Shown here: positions 1 through 7,345 of the stretch, one piece after another
Numbering within the stretch: position 1 is the first letter of the stretch
How the letters are laid out: every line of letters begins with the position of its first letter
Assembly: GCA_050250795.1 (NCBI GenBank)
Contig: JBFWNZ010000068.1
Location: 1 to 13,654, forward strand
Source: JBFWNZ01 sp050250795
GTDB lineage: Bacteria > Pseudomonadota > Alphaproteobacteria > UBA8366
Reading direction: 5' to 3'
DNA length: 13,654 nucleotides
Translations under genes and position numbers: made by a program
The notes under the pieces: generated by a model
Told to the model about the DNA's origin: nothing
Seen by the model: the letters and a program-made list of their open reading frames with translations, nothing else
Databases searched by the model: none

Positions 1-193
1 CGATCTCCGCCAGCCGCGTCATCAGGTATTCCGAGATGCGGTTGTTGAGCACGCCCTTGCCGGTGATCGTGCCCTTTTTCTTGGCATTGAAGGCGGTGGC
101 GTCGTCCTTGAAATACTGCACAAGGGTACCGGGCTCGGGGCCTTCGTAAAGAATCTTGGCCTTGCCCTCGTAGAGGCGTCTGCGCTTTACCAT
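1..193 (-). CDS. purC: SAICAR synthase (phosphoribosylaminoimidazole-succinocarboxamide synthase), N-terminal part
   Basis: Only the first 64 codons are in the window; the gene continues past the left edge. The product joins aspartate to CAIR using ATP, giving SAICAR in de novo purine synthesis in the cytosol. The visible N-terminus (MVKRRRLYEGKAKILYEG) carries the family's hallmark LYEGKAK nucleotide-binding loop, followed by the conserved FKDDATAFNAKKKG stretch and the NNRISEYLM helix. The ATG at 193 is preceded by a GGAGA ribosome binding site about 9 bases upstream, which supports this start. A promoter-like sequence sits about 58 bases upstream. In many alphaproteobacteria purC leads into purS-purQ-purL, which may lie beyond the left edge (inference). 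Identification is confident; only completeness is unknown. Confidence 0.95.
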   Translation of the reverse strand, partial: MVKRRRLYEGKAKILYEGPEPGTLVQYFKDDATAFNAKKKGTITGKGVLNNRISEYLMTRLAEI

Positions 194-250
194 GAAGATC
201 GATCTCCGCTGAGCCGTATGGCCGGCCGCGGCCCGGCATCAGTCAGCGCT

Positions 251-279
251 CATATAGCAACTGTCGTGCGCCGCGACAA
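251..279 (-). promoter_or_regulatory. Candidate sigma70-type promoter for purC
   Basis: On the minus strand, TTGTCG (274-279) and TATATG (251-256) are separated by exactly 17 bases. The -10 is preceded by TGC, giving an extended -10 element. The expected start of transcription is near 244, leaving a leader of about 50 bases before the purC ATG at 193. It lies in the gap after the TANGO2-like gene, so purC need not depend on read-through. Seen by eye, not tested. Confidence 0.55.
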
Positions 280-310
280 CGAATGCGGGCTGGACCGTGC
301 GGCGACGCGA

Positions 311-1072
311 TCAGACCGTTACGGGCAGATAGTGCGTCCGGTCCGGCCGGCCGGCCGCGAACAGCCACACTCCCCGCGAGTCGCGCTCTGCCGCCGCGGT
401 GCCGGGGGCAGGAAGCGCGAGCAACGAACTGGAGACGGTGCCGAAGCCCCAGTCGGTGGATATGCACATCGAGTCGCGCGGGATGCCGCTGACGGTTTCG
501 CCATTCGCCAGCAGCGCTTGCCAGCCTTGCCAGTCGCCAGCATCGGGATCGGGCGGCGCGGCGGCCCGGAAGCGCGGAAGGTAGGTGGCGACGCGGCGGT
601 CGCGGGCATCGTTCAGATCGTGCGCGGTCAGCATCGAGAGACCCGGCGGTATCGGCATCGCCTCCACGGGCGTCTCCGGGCTGCCGTTGCGCAGCCAGAA
701 CGCATCGCGGCTGTCCGCCACAACCATGTTGAAGCTGCGATAGGCGCGGGGGTCGAGATGGGTGAGCGCCTCCGCCGCCGCGACGGCGTCGGCATGAACC
801 AGCGCTTCCAACACCAGTTCGCCGCGGCTGCGCAGGCCGGGGGCGGGGCCCAGCGTGCCGTCGCGGTTCAGCACGGCGGCGACCACGCCGTTGTCGTTCC
901 GGCCGAGCCAACTGCCGCCGGCCAGCCGGTCCCGCCCCGCCACCAGGTCGGGCAGTTCGGGCCAGTAACGGCCGGGCGGGTCCCAGGGCCGGTCGCCCAT
1001 CTCGTCGCGGTTCGCGGCGATGAGGACGGGCCAGTCATGGTCGGGACGAAGCAGCACGATCACGGAACACAT
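311..1072 (-). CDS. NRDE/TANGO2 family protein
   Basis: A 253-residue protein of the NRDE (Ser/Thr-rich T10, TANGO2-like) family. It begins MCSVIVLLRP and carries the family's signature AANRDE at residues 19-24, then GGSWLG (52-57) and NGVVAAVLNR (61-70). The invariant Cys2 next to the start suggests an N-terminal-nucleophile-like fold once Met is removed; that is an inference from the family. Eukaryotic TANGO2 proteins are linked to Golgi organisation, lipid or heme handling, but the bacterial role is not established. No signal peptide or membrane segment is visible, so it is probably cytosolic. The ATG at 1072 was chosen because Met-Cys at the N-terminus is the family norm; the open frame extends far upstream only as antisense to other genes. 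It diverges from the zeta subunit gene and lies 117 bases upstream of purC on the same strand. Confidence 0.85.
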   Translation of the reverse strand: MCSVIVLLRPDHDWPVLIAANRDEMGDRPWDPPGRYWPELPDLVAGRDRLAGGSWLGRNDNGVVAAVLNRDGTLGPAPGLRSRGELVLEALVHADAVAAAEALTHLDPRAYRSFNMVVADSRDAFWLRNGSPETPVEAMPIPPGLSMLTAHDLNDARDRRVATYLPRFRAAAPPDPDAGDWQGWQALLANGETVSGIPRDSMCISTDWGFGTVSSSLLALPAPGTAAAERDSRGVWLFAAGRPDRTHYLPVTV

Positions 1073-1146
1073 CGCGTCCTGATAGCATGAAAGCCGGCGC
1101 CGGACAGCGCAATGGCCATGCATGGCGGCAATCCCGGCGACGACTG

Positions 1147-1176
1147 TTGAACAGGTCGCATGCGGGTCGATATAAG
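1147..1176 (+). promoter_or_regulatory. Candidate promoter for the zeta subunit gene
   Basis: TTGAAC at 1147-1152 and TATAAG at 1171-1176 are separated by 18 bases, a plausible sigma70-type promoter. Transcription would start near 1183, about 43 bases before the ATG at 1226. It lies in the divergent gap between the NRDE gene and the zeta gene. The match was found by eye only. Confidence 0.45.
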
Positions 1177-1225
1177 AGGCGGGCCGTGTGGAACCGTGCG
1201 CGGCGCCATGCGAGAGAGGCGAGAG

Positions 1226-1552
1226 ATGTCCCAGTTCGACGAGCGCGAGAAGGCATTCGAGACCAAGTTCAAGCAGGACGAGGAACTGCGCTTCCGCGTC
1301 ATGGCGCGCCGGAACAAGAAGCTGGGTCTTTGGGCGGCCGAAAGGCTGGGGCTGTCGGGTGCCACGGCGGATGCCTACGCGAAAGATGTGGTCGTGTCGG
1401 ATTTCGAAGCGCCGGGCGACGACGATGTCCTGGCCAAGGTCGCCGGCGACCTGCGCGCAAAGGGGGTGGACATCTCCGACCATCTGGTCCGGGTCGAGAT
1501 GGATCGGCTGCTCGACGTGGCGCGCCAGGAGATCATGACCGAAACCGCCTGA
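1226..1552 (+). CDS. F1-ATPase inhibitory zeta subunit (DUF1476)
   Basis: A 108-residue, mostly helical, charged protein of the DUF1476 family. In Paracoccus denitrificans the zeta subunit binds F1-ATPase and blocks ATP hydrolysis through its N-terminal helix; the family is characteristic of alphaproteobacteria. The conserved N-terminal inhibitory segment is visible at residues 4-25 (FDEREKAFETKFKQDEELRF), followed by ARRNKKLGLWAAERLGLSG and a C-terminal helical bundle with DVARQEIM near the end. The length matches the family. The ATG at 1226 is preferred over an upstream ATG at 1160 because the family starts at (M)xxFDEREKAFE and a purine-rich GAGAGGCGAG lies immediately upstream. It stands alone on the plus strand with a candidate promoter at 1147-1176. 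The neighbouring purC is a common genomic companion of this family, as I recall. How strongly it inhibits ATP hydrolysis differs among alphaproteobacteria and cannot be judged from sequence. Confidence 0.92.
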   Translation: MSQFDEREKAFETKFKQDEELRFRVMARRNKKLGLWAAERLGLSGATADAYAKDVVVSDFEAPGDDDVLAKVAGDLRAKGVDISDHLVRVEMDRLLDVARQEIMTETA

Positions 1553-1640
1553 TCGCCGCCGCACGGCCCATCGGGGCTGGACAACGCAGCCATCCGATCC
1601 GACATCTGAGAGCACGGGGCGCTCGAAGGCGGAGCATCGG

Positions 1641-2540
1641 ATGTTCGATGGCAGCACGTCGCGTCGGATCGCGGTCGTGGCAAATCCTGGAAGCGGCAAC
1701 GCCGGTATCGGTCTGGACGCGGCGCTGAACCGGCTACAGCGTGCCGGGGTCGCGACCGTTCGCCGGCCGGAAGGAGACGGCGGGATCGCGCGGGCTGTCG
1801 AGGCGGCCGGCATGGAGGGATACGACATCGTTCTTGCGGGCGGCGACGGGACCGTAAACGCGGCGTTGCCGGCGCTGCGAAAGGTCGACCGTCCGTTCGG
1901 CCTTTTACCGATGGGCACCGCAAACGATTTTGCCCGAACCCTGGGTATTCCCACCGATCCGGAGAAGGCGGCCGCGATCGTCGCGGCGGGCCATACCCGC
2001 CGGATCGACATGAGCACGGTCAACGGTCATCCCTTTGTGAACGTCGCCAGCATCGGACTGGCCGTCGAGGTGGCGCTTCGGCATCGGGGGCCGCGCAAGC
2101 GCCGGCTGGGCGTGCTCAACTATCCGCTGGTCTGGTGGGAGGCCTTCCGGGCGACGCGGCCCTTCCGGGTGCGCGTGACCTGCGACGGCACGACAATCGA
2201 GACGCGCTGCATCATGCTGGCGGTCGGCAACGGCCGGCATTACGGCGGGGGACTGACGATCCACGAAGACGCGCGGATCGATGACGGCCAGTTGACGTTG
2301 TACTTCGTAAAATCCGCCGGATCGTTGCAGCTTGTAAAGATGCTTCCTGCTTTCTTTGTCGGCACCCTTTATCGCCAGGAACGCGCCGTATCGCTGTGCG
2401 GGCGGCGTATCCGCGTCGAGACGCGGCGGGCCAAACGCGTGGACGCGGACGGCGAGATCGTCACCGAGACGCCTGCCGAGTTCGAGATATTTCCGGGCGC
2501 GCTGCGCGTGTTCGCGCCGCTTGATGAGGCCCGCGCATGA
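1641..2540 (+). CDS. YegS/diacylglycerol kinase-like lipid kinase
   Basis: A 299-residue member of the DAGK/YegS/BmrU lipid kinase superfamily, which phosphorylates a lipid hydroxyl (diacylglycerol, phosphatidylglycerol, sphingoid base or similar) using ATP at the inner membrane face. Visible motifs are NPGSGN (15-20), the nucleotide-binding GGDGTVN (67-73), GTANDFA (92-98), the GGGLTIHEDARIDDG stretch (202-216) and VDADGE (267-272), all in the expected order for a complete enzyme. Length is normal for the family. There is no signal peptide; a hydrophobic patch near 233-243 fits peripheral membrane contact. The ATG at 1641 has a GGAG site six bases upstream (1631-1634). Its stop overlaps the start of the next gene by 4 bases (ATGA), so the two are probably co-translated. 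The exact lipid substrate cannot be read from the sequence. Confidence 0.9.
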   Translation: MFDGSTSRRIAVVANPGSGNAGIGLDAALNRLQRAGVATVRRPEGDGGIARAVEAAGMEGYDIVLAGGDGTVNAALPALRKVDRPFGLLPMGTANDFARTLGIPTDPEKAAAIVAAGHTRRIDMSTVNGHPFVNVASIGLAVEVALRHRGPRKRRLGVLNYPLVWWEAFRATRPFRVRVTCDGTTIETRCIMLAVGNGRHYGGGLTIHEDARIDDGQLTLYFVKSAGSLQLVKMLPAFFVGTLYRQERAVSLCGRRIRVETRRAKRVDADGEIVTETPAEFEIFPGALRVFAPLDEARA

Positions 2541-2986
2541 CTCTGTTGCGCAGCGAACTGATGGTTGCCCTGAACGACGCGATCGTGGCATGCCGCGAGG
2601 CGGCGGACCAACATCTGATCAGTGCGGAGACATGCGGAGAGCACGCCGCATGTGCCATGTTCGGCGCCCTCGCGGAGCGGCGGGCGAATGCGGCGGACGA
2701 GTTGGCCCAGTTCGTTATCGCCGCCCATGACATTCCCAACGCCCCGACGGCGGAACGGGAGTTGCTGGCCGGTGCATTCAGCCGGACCAAGGCGGCCTTG
2801 ATGCCGGATACGCTGCAGTCGCTCGCGGCCGATTCCCGGACGCGTGAGGAAAGCCTTGCGACCTTGGTGGATGCTGCCCTGGCCCAAGAACCGGACGGGC
2901 GGTTGCAGGTCGTTCTGGAAGCCCTGGCCCAGGATGTTGCGCAGGCAATCGAAAGCCTGGACAGCTTGACCTCGAAATCCTTCTGA
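2537..2986 (+). CDS. Four-helix bundle protein, DUF2383-like (ferritin-like superfamily)
   Basis: A 149-residue helical protein without signal peptide or membrane segment. The pattern LNDAIVACREAADQHLISAE (12-31), a second helix around AMFGALAERRANAADELAQF, the GAFSRTKAAL stretch and a last helix around VVLEALAQDVAQAIESLDSL resembles the DUF2383/PA2169 family of ferritin-like bundles. Function is not known for that family. I do not see the clear paired Glu-x-x-His metal motifs of a true ferritin, so metal binding is uncertain. Its ATG overlaps the stop of the lipid kinase gene (ATGA), indicating translational coupling and a shared transcript. It ends 7 bases before the convergent stop of the TPR gene. 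The assignment rests on remembered family pattern and would be settled by a profile search. Confidence 0.7.
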   Translation: MTLLRSELMVALNDAIVACREAADQHLISAETCGEHAACAMFGALAERRANAADELAQFVIAAHDIPNAPTAERELLAGAFSRTKAALMPDTLQSLAADSRTREESLATLVDAALAQEPDGRLQVVLEALAQDVAQAIESLDSLTSKSF

Positions 2987-2993
2987 ATGCGCC

Positions 2994-5240
2994 TTAGTTC
3001 GGCGTGAGCCGCCGCGGTGCGCCGGTCGCGACGGGTGGCGCGCCTTCCGGGGCGGGTGTCGGTGCGACGGCCGGCGGGGACGGCGATGTCGTGGGAGCGG
3101 GGGATGCACCTTGCGGTTCCCGACCCTCCGGCGCCGGTGCTGGCGGAGCGTCGGCCGATGGCGCGGCGGATGGCGCCGGCTGAGGTGAGATGGCCGGTTC
3201 TGCCGGTGCCGGTGCTGGCGCGGAAGGTGGGGTCGCGGGTGCCAGGGCCGGTGCCGGTGTGGGTGATGCCTCCGGCCCAGGGCGAGCAATTTCCTGCGGT
3301 CGCCCTTCACGGGCGACGGCCACTGCGACGGCGCTCAGTGCTGCGGCACGCGCCTTGGCATCGCCGATTCGTTGCACGGCCCGCAGCGCCAGGCGTCCAT
3401 CCCCGTTTCCGGCCGAGGCGACAGCGACCAATCGCAATGCCTCGTCATGCGCCGAGGCAGCCTGTTTCATCACGGTCTCCGCATCCGCCCTGGGCGGTCC
3501 GCCCTCGGATCGGCTGCCCGGCGTCGAAGCTTGGATACGGGCAGCCGTGTCGAAGGCTTCCAGAAACTCGCCGCTTGCGATCTGCGCTTCGACGATGCTG
3601 ACCATCGCGTCGGGGAAATCGGGCGAGGACCGATCCAGCCAGGCGAGGCGATAGGCCTGGGCGACGGCGTGGTCGGCTTCCTCCTTATCCTTCAGGATTG
3701 CGCGAGCGCGGGCGATGCTGGCCAGCACGCGGACCCGCTTGGGCATGTCCAGACTGGCTTCCGCGATGGTCTGCGTACGGCCATAGACGGAGTCGCGCGC
3801 TTCGGGGGCGCCGAACGCGGTCTGGGCCTGCACGACCGCCTCCAATCCTACCACCAGCGCGTCCGGATCGGCAGGAGTGCTGGTCGGCTCCAGCGCACGC
3901 GTGAGCAGGGCGCTGGCGTCCATCGCCTTGCCCTTGCGGCCCTGTTCCGTGGCGACGGCGACGAAGATCTGGGCGCGCATCCCCGGGTCCGAGATGTAAT
4001 CGACCAGCTTGATCGCCTCATCGTAGAGGTTCTGCTCCATCAAGATGCGCCCCATGGCGAGCAGCGCCTTGGACTGTGCCCGCTTTTCCTTGATGCGGCC
4101 GGCCGCGCGAAAAGCGTCGGCGCGGCGACCGGCGCGTGTCTGTTCGACGAGAATCGCTTCGACGGTGTCGTATCGTGCCGGACCGTCGGGCACCGATTGC
4201 GATTCCACCAACGCCTGGTCGAAAAGCGGCAGCGCTGAATCCAGATCGCCGCGGACCGCCATCGTGCCCGCCGTGGCGGCCAGCGCGCGGGCGCGCCGCG
4301 AGTGATCGGCGATGTCGCGGATCATCTGCATCGCCTGGCTCGGGTTGCCGGCCTCGATCTCCTGTGCCGCAACACGGGCGAGGTCGGCATCGTGCTCGGG
4401 GTAGGTGGACAGCGAGATGCGCGTGCGCGCCGCCGACAGGGTGCGGCTGGTGCCCGCCGTGTCGTGTATCTGGTTCTGGAGCGTGGCAATCCGGATCAGC
4501 ATGTCCACCGTCGGCGCGGCATCGGTCTTGGCGCCTTTCAGGCGCGCAACCACGTCGTTCAGGGCGTTGCGTCCGGCCGTCTGAGCCGCGGGGTCCTTGC
4601 TGGCGATCTGGGCGCGGGCGACCGCAACGAGGGCTTGCGCCTCCTCCATCGGGTCCTCGATCACCTTGGCCGTCTCGGTCGCGACCGCATAGGCGCCGAG
4701 TTCGGTCTGGGCCGCGGAAATCTCGGTATAGGTGCGGTCGAACTCGGGCGAGCGGCCCTTGCCCAGCATCTCGGCCAGCGCCTTCTGATAGGTCTGGAGG
4801 GCGGACTCCTTGCGGTCTTTCGATTGTTCGTATCGCGCGATCTTTACGAAGCCGCGACCGCGCCAGAGCGGCGTCGCGACGACGTTCATCTCGGCCATCG
4901 CGGCGCGCAGATCGCCTTGCTGGAGGAATCCGTCGATCAGTCCGTTCAGCGCCTCGCCCTGCTCATCCAGGTCGCGGATCGCGTAGGCCGACAGCCGGAC
5001 AAGCTGCAGCGCATCGTCGAGTGTGGCACGGGTGATGGGGTCGAAGGTCTTGACCCCGCTTCGGTCGAGGTCCTGAAACTGGTCCAGGTTCCGGGTTACG
5101 CCATCCTGTGCCTGGGCCGGCGCCGCAAACAACGCCAGCGCCAGGAACAGGGCGCGGCTAGGCCGTGCCGAAAACGCGGCGGAAGACCGTATCGACGTGC
5201 TTGGTGTGATAGCCGAGATCGAACAGCGCCTCGATTTCAT
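2994..5240 (-). CDS. Exported TPR-repeat protein with Pro/Ala-rich C-terminal tail
   Basis: A 748-residue protein if the ATG at 5240 is used. Residues 29-44 (RALFLALALFAAPAQA) form a hydrophobic core ending in AQA before QD, a typical Sec signal peptidase I site, so the mature protein should be periplasmic. Residues about 60-640 are a long array of helix-turn-helix units in the TPR/SEL style, with many A-x-A-x-A-R and GD/GN-x-x-x-A turns (e.g. GDLDSALPLFDQAL). The last 102 residues (from about 647) are a Pro/Ala/Ser-rich low-complexity segment that looks disordered. No catalytic motif is visible; a scaffold or envelope role is an inference. The start is problematic: no ATG, GTG or TTG lies between the purB stop and the signal-peptide core, so the start must lie inside purB (ATG 5240, or GTG 5267) or be a rare CTG at the hydrophobic core. 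It is probably co-transcribed with purB. Confidence 0.75.
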   Translation of the reverse strand: MKSRRCSISAITPSTSIRSSAAFSARPSRALFLALALFAAPAQAQDGVTRNLDQFQDLDRSGVKTFDPITRATLDDALQLVRLSAYAIRDLDEQGEALNGLIDGFLQQGDLRAAMAEMNVVATPLWRGRGFVKIARYEQSKDRKESALQTYQKALAEMLGKGRSPEFDRTYTEISAAQTELGAYAVATETAKVIEDPMEEAQALVAVARAQIASKDPAAQTAGRNALNDVVARLKGAKTDAAPTVDMLIRIATLQNQIHDTAGTSRTLSAARTRISLSTYPEHDADLARVAAQEIEAGNPSQAMQMIRDIADHSRRARALAATAGTMAVRGDLDSALPLFDQALVESQSVPDGPARYDTVEAILVEQTRAGRRADAFRAAGRIKEKRAQSKALLAMGRILMEQNLYDEAIKLVDYISDPGMRAQIFVAVATEQGRKGKAMDASALLTRALEPTSTPADPDALVVGLEAVVQAQTAFGAPEARDSVYGRTQTIAEASLDMPKRVRVLASIARARAILKDKEEADHAVAQAYRLAWLDRSSPDFPDAMVSIVEAQIASGEFLEAFDTAARIQASTPGSRSEGGPPRADAETVMKQAASAHDEALRLVAVASAGNGDGRLALRAVQRIGDAKARAAALSAVAVAVAREGRPQEIARPGPEASPTPAPALAPATPPSAPAPAPAEPAISPQPAPSAAPSADAPPAPAPEGREPQGASPAPTTSPSPPAVAPTPAPEGAPPVATGAPRRLTPN
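2997..3302 (-). repeat. Low-complexity Pro/Ala-rich coding segment
   Basis: This stretch encodes the last 102 residues of the TPR protein, dominated by Pro, Ala, Ser and Glu with irregular PAP, APAP and SPxP units. The repeats are imperfect, not tandem copies of one DNA unit. Such tails in exported proteins often act as flexible spacers through the cell wall region; that is an inference. Confidence 0.65.
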
Positions 5241-6471
5241 CGTTCGCCAAGTACTGTCCGATTTCACGGTCGCTCCGCAACAGGTTCAGGAAGGCGCCGT
5301 TGCCTTTCCAGACTTCCATCGCGTTGCGCTGCACGGCGCGGTAGGCGTCCTCGCGGCTCATCCCCTTCTGGGTCAGCGCCAGCAGCACCCGCTGCGAGTT
5401 ATGCAGCCCGCCGAGGCGGTCGAGATTCGCCTTCATCGCCTCAGGGTAGACGAGAAGATTATCCACGACCCCGGTCAGCCGCGCCAGGGCGAAGTCGAGC
5501 GCGATCGTCGCGTCCGGCCCGATCACCCGCTCCACCGAAGAATGCGAAATGTCGCGCTCATGCCAGAGGGCGACATTCTCCAGCGCTGGCGTCACAGCGC
5601 CGCGGACCAAGCGCGCGATGCCGGTCAGATTCTCCGTCAGCACCGGATTGCGCTTGTGCGGCATTGCCGAGGAGCCCTTCTGGCCGGGCGAGAAATATTC
5701 TTCGACCTCGCGAACCTCGGTGCGCTGGAGATGGCGGATCTCAATGGCCAGGTTCTCGACGGTACCGGCGATCACGCCGAGTGCGGCGAAGAAGGCGGCA
5801 TGCCGGTCGCGTGGCACGATCTGGGTCGACATGGGTTCGACGGCGAGCCCCAGCTTCTCAGCGACATACTCCTCCACCGATGGGTCGATATTGGCGAAGG
5901 TGCCGACCGCGCCGGAAATCTTGCAGGTTGCGATCTCCGCCCGCGCCGCTGCCAGCCGGGCCCGGCAGCGGTCGAAGGCGGCGTAGTGGCCGGCCAGCTT
6001 GAGGCCGAAGGTGGTGGGTTCGGCATGGATGCCGTGGCTGCGGCCGATGCAGGCCGTGTATTTGTGCTCCTCCGCGCGGCGGCGCAGCGCCTTGAGCAGG
6101 GCATCGAGGTCGGCATCCATAATGTCCGCCGCCTGGGTCATCTGGACCGCGAGGCAGGTATCCAGCACATCCGATGAGGTCATTCCCTGATGCACGAATC
6201 GCGCGGGCTCGCCGACATGCTCGGCAAGTTCGGTCAGGAACGCGATCACGTCGTGCTTGGTCTCGCGCTCGATGGCGTCGATGCGGGCGATCCGCTCATC
6301 GGTATAGTCCGTCGGCGCGGCGGCGCGCACCGCCTTGGCAGCGGCCTCCGGCACCACTCCCAGCCGGGCCTGCGCATCGGTGGCGTGCAGTTCGATGTCC
6401 AGCCAGATGCGGAAACGGTTTGCAGGCTCCCAGATTCGGGTCATCGCGGGCCGGCTGTAGCGCGGAATCAT
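5158..6471 (-). CDS. purB: Adenylosuccinate lyase
   Basis: A complete 437-residue adenylosuccinate lyase of the fumarase/aspartase superfamily. It releases fumarate from SAICAR to give AICAR in purine synthesis, and from adenylosuccinate to give AMP; it is a cytosolic homotetramer. Conserved regions are visible in order: TSSDVLDT (98-105), GRSHGIHAEPTTFG (143-156) with the catalytic-acid His146, and the superfamily signature SSAMPHKRNP (267-276), whose loop serine acts as base. The N-terminus MIPRYSRPAMTRIWEPANRFRIW is the usual one for the short bacterial type, fixing the ATG at 6471; an AAAGGA element lies about 12 bases upstream. Length is normal for the short type. The 3' end overlaps the start region of the TPR gene on the same strand. 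It diverges from the class II aldolase gene across about 136 bases. PurC, its pathway neighbour, is encoded about 5 kb away on the same strand. Confidence 0.97.
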   Translation of the reverse strand: MIPRYSRPAMTRIWEPANRFRIWLDIELHATDAQARLGVVPEAAAKAVRAAAPTDYTDERIARIDAIERETKHDVIAFLTELAEHVGEPARFVHQGMTSSDVLDTCLAVQMTQAADIMDADLDALLKALRRRAEEHKYTACIGRSHGIHAEPTTFGLKLAGHYAAFDRCRARLAAARAEIATCKISGAVGTFANIDPSVEEYVAEKLGLAVEPMSTQIVPRDRHAAFFAALGVIAGTVENLAIEIRHLQRTEVREVEEYFSPGQKGSSAMPHKRNPVLTENLTGIARLVRGAVTPALENVALWHERDISHSSVERVIGPDATIALDFALARLTGVVDNLLVYPEAMKANLDRLGGLHNSQRVLLALTQKGMSREDAYRAVQRNAMEVWKGNGAFLNLLRSDREIGQYLANDEIEALFDLGYHTKHVDTVFRRVFGTA

Positions 6472-6607
6472 CGGTCGGAGCAGTCCTTTGCAGGGCGTTG
6501 GCAGGCCTGGGAGGGTATGCCAGAGGGCGGCGGCTTTGGGAAGGGTGGCAGGCCCCCAGGGCGTCGCGGTATCGTGGAGGCTGGCCCCGCCAACGGGAAT
6601 ACGACCG

Positions 6608-7345
6608 ATGACCGACCTTTCTCCGGCCTCTCTGCGGCAATGCCGCATCGACCTCGCCGCTGCCTTTCGCTGGGCGGTCCGGCTCGGCCTGCATGAGGGC
6701 GTTTGCAACCATTTCAGCCTTGCCGTCGGCGGCGACCGCTTTCTGGTCAATCCCTTCGGACTGCACTGGTCGGAGATCACGGCCTCGTCGTTGCTGCTCG
6801 CCGACTATGAAGGCCATGTCGTGGAAGGCGAGGGCACCGTGGAGGATACGGCCTTCTACATCCACAGCCGCGTTCACAAGCTGTGCCCGCAGGCGACATG
6901 CGTTCTGCATACGCACATGCCCTATGCGACGGCGCTGACGCTGGTGGAGGGCGGACGTCTGGAGCCCGTGCATCAAACGGCGTTGAAATTTACCGGTCGC
7001 GTCGCATACGACGAGACCTATGCCGGGCTGGCGCTCGACGGTGCGGAAGGCGACCGGATCGCGGCAGGCCTCGGCAACAGAAGCATCATGTTCATGGCCG
7101 CGCATGGCGTGCTGGTCACGGCCCCGACAGTCGCCGAGGCCTTCGACGACCTCTATTACCTTGAGCGTGCGTGTCAGGCGCAGGTTCTGGCGCGCAGCAC
7201 GGGGCTGCCGTTGCGGGTTTTGCCGCGGGAGACGGTCGCGCGCACCGAACAGCAGTTCGCGACGGGGAGCGAGGCGTATGCCCGGCTGCATTTCGACGCA
7301 CTGAAGCGGCTTCTCGATCGTCAGGAGCCGGATTACCGCCACTGA
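6608..7345 (+). CDS. Class II aldolase/adducin family protein
   Basis: A 245-residue class II aldolase/adducin-fold protein, a family of zinc-dependent aldolases, epimerases and non-catalytic adducin heads. The metal-binding HTH motif is at 101-103 (CVLHTHMPYA) and the third ligand His166 in MAAHGVLV, so the zinc site looks intact. NHFSLAV at 34-40 and NPFGLHWSEI at 48-57 are the usual early motifs. The catalytic glutamate of fuculose-phosphate aldolase (Glu73 there) appears replaced in the segment EDTAFYIHSRVH (79-90), as in adducin-like subgroups, so aldol cleavage of a sugar phosphate is not assured. The ATG at 6608 starts the conserved domain at the expected distance; a GGGAA element is about 10 bases upstream, and an upstream ATG at 6488 would add 40 residues of atypical sequence. 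It diverges from purB and has no visible pathway partner, so the substrate is unknown. Confidence 0.88.
   Translation: MTDLSPASLRQCRIDLAAAFRWAVRLGLHEGVCNHFSLAVGGDRFLVNPFGLHWSEITASSLLLADYEGHVVEGEGTVEDTAFYIHSRVHKLCPQATCVLHTHMPYATALTLVEGGRLEPVHQTALKFTGRVAYDETYAGLALDGAEGDRIAAGLGNRSIMFMAAHGVLVTAPTVAEAFDDLYYLERACQAQVLARSTGLPLRVLPRETVARTEQQFATGSEAYARLHFDALKRLLDRQEPDYRH

Noticed and set aside
311..2023. 570-codon open frame on the minus strand covering the zeta gene and part of the lipid kinase
   Set aside because: Only its last 253 codons are a real protein (NRDE family from 1072). The rest is antisense to two well-identified genes and reads as low-complexity, an effect of high GC.
4302..6002. 566-codon plus-strand open frame antisense to the TPR and purB genes
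   Set aside because: The opposite strand encodes recognisable proteins with normal codon bias; this frame shows no family motif.
6472..6607. Promoters in the purB/aldolase divergent gap
   Set aside because: A few weak hexamers (for example TTGGCG on the minus strand, TATCGT on the plus strand) were seen but none has a partner at good spacing, so none was annotated.
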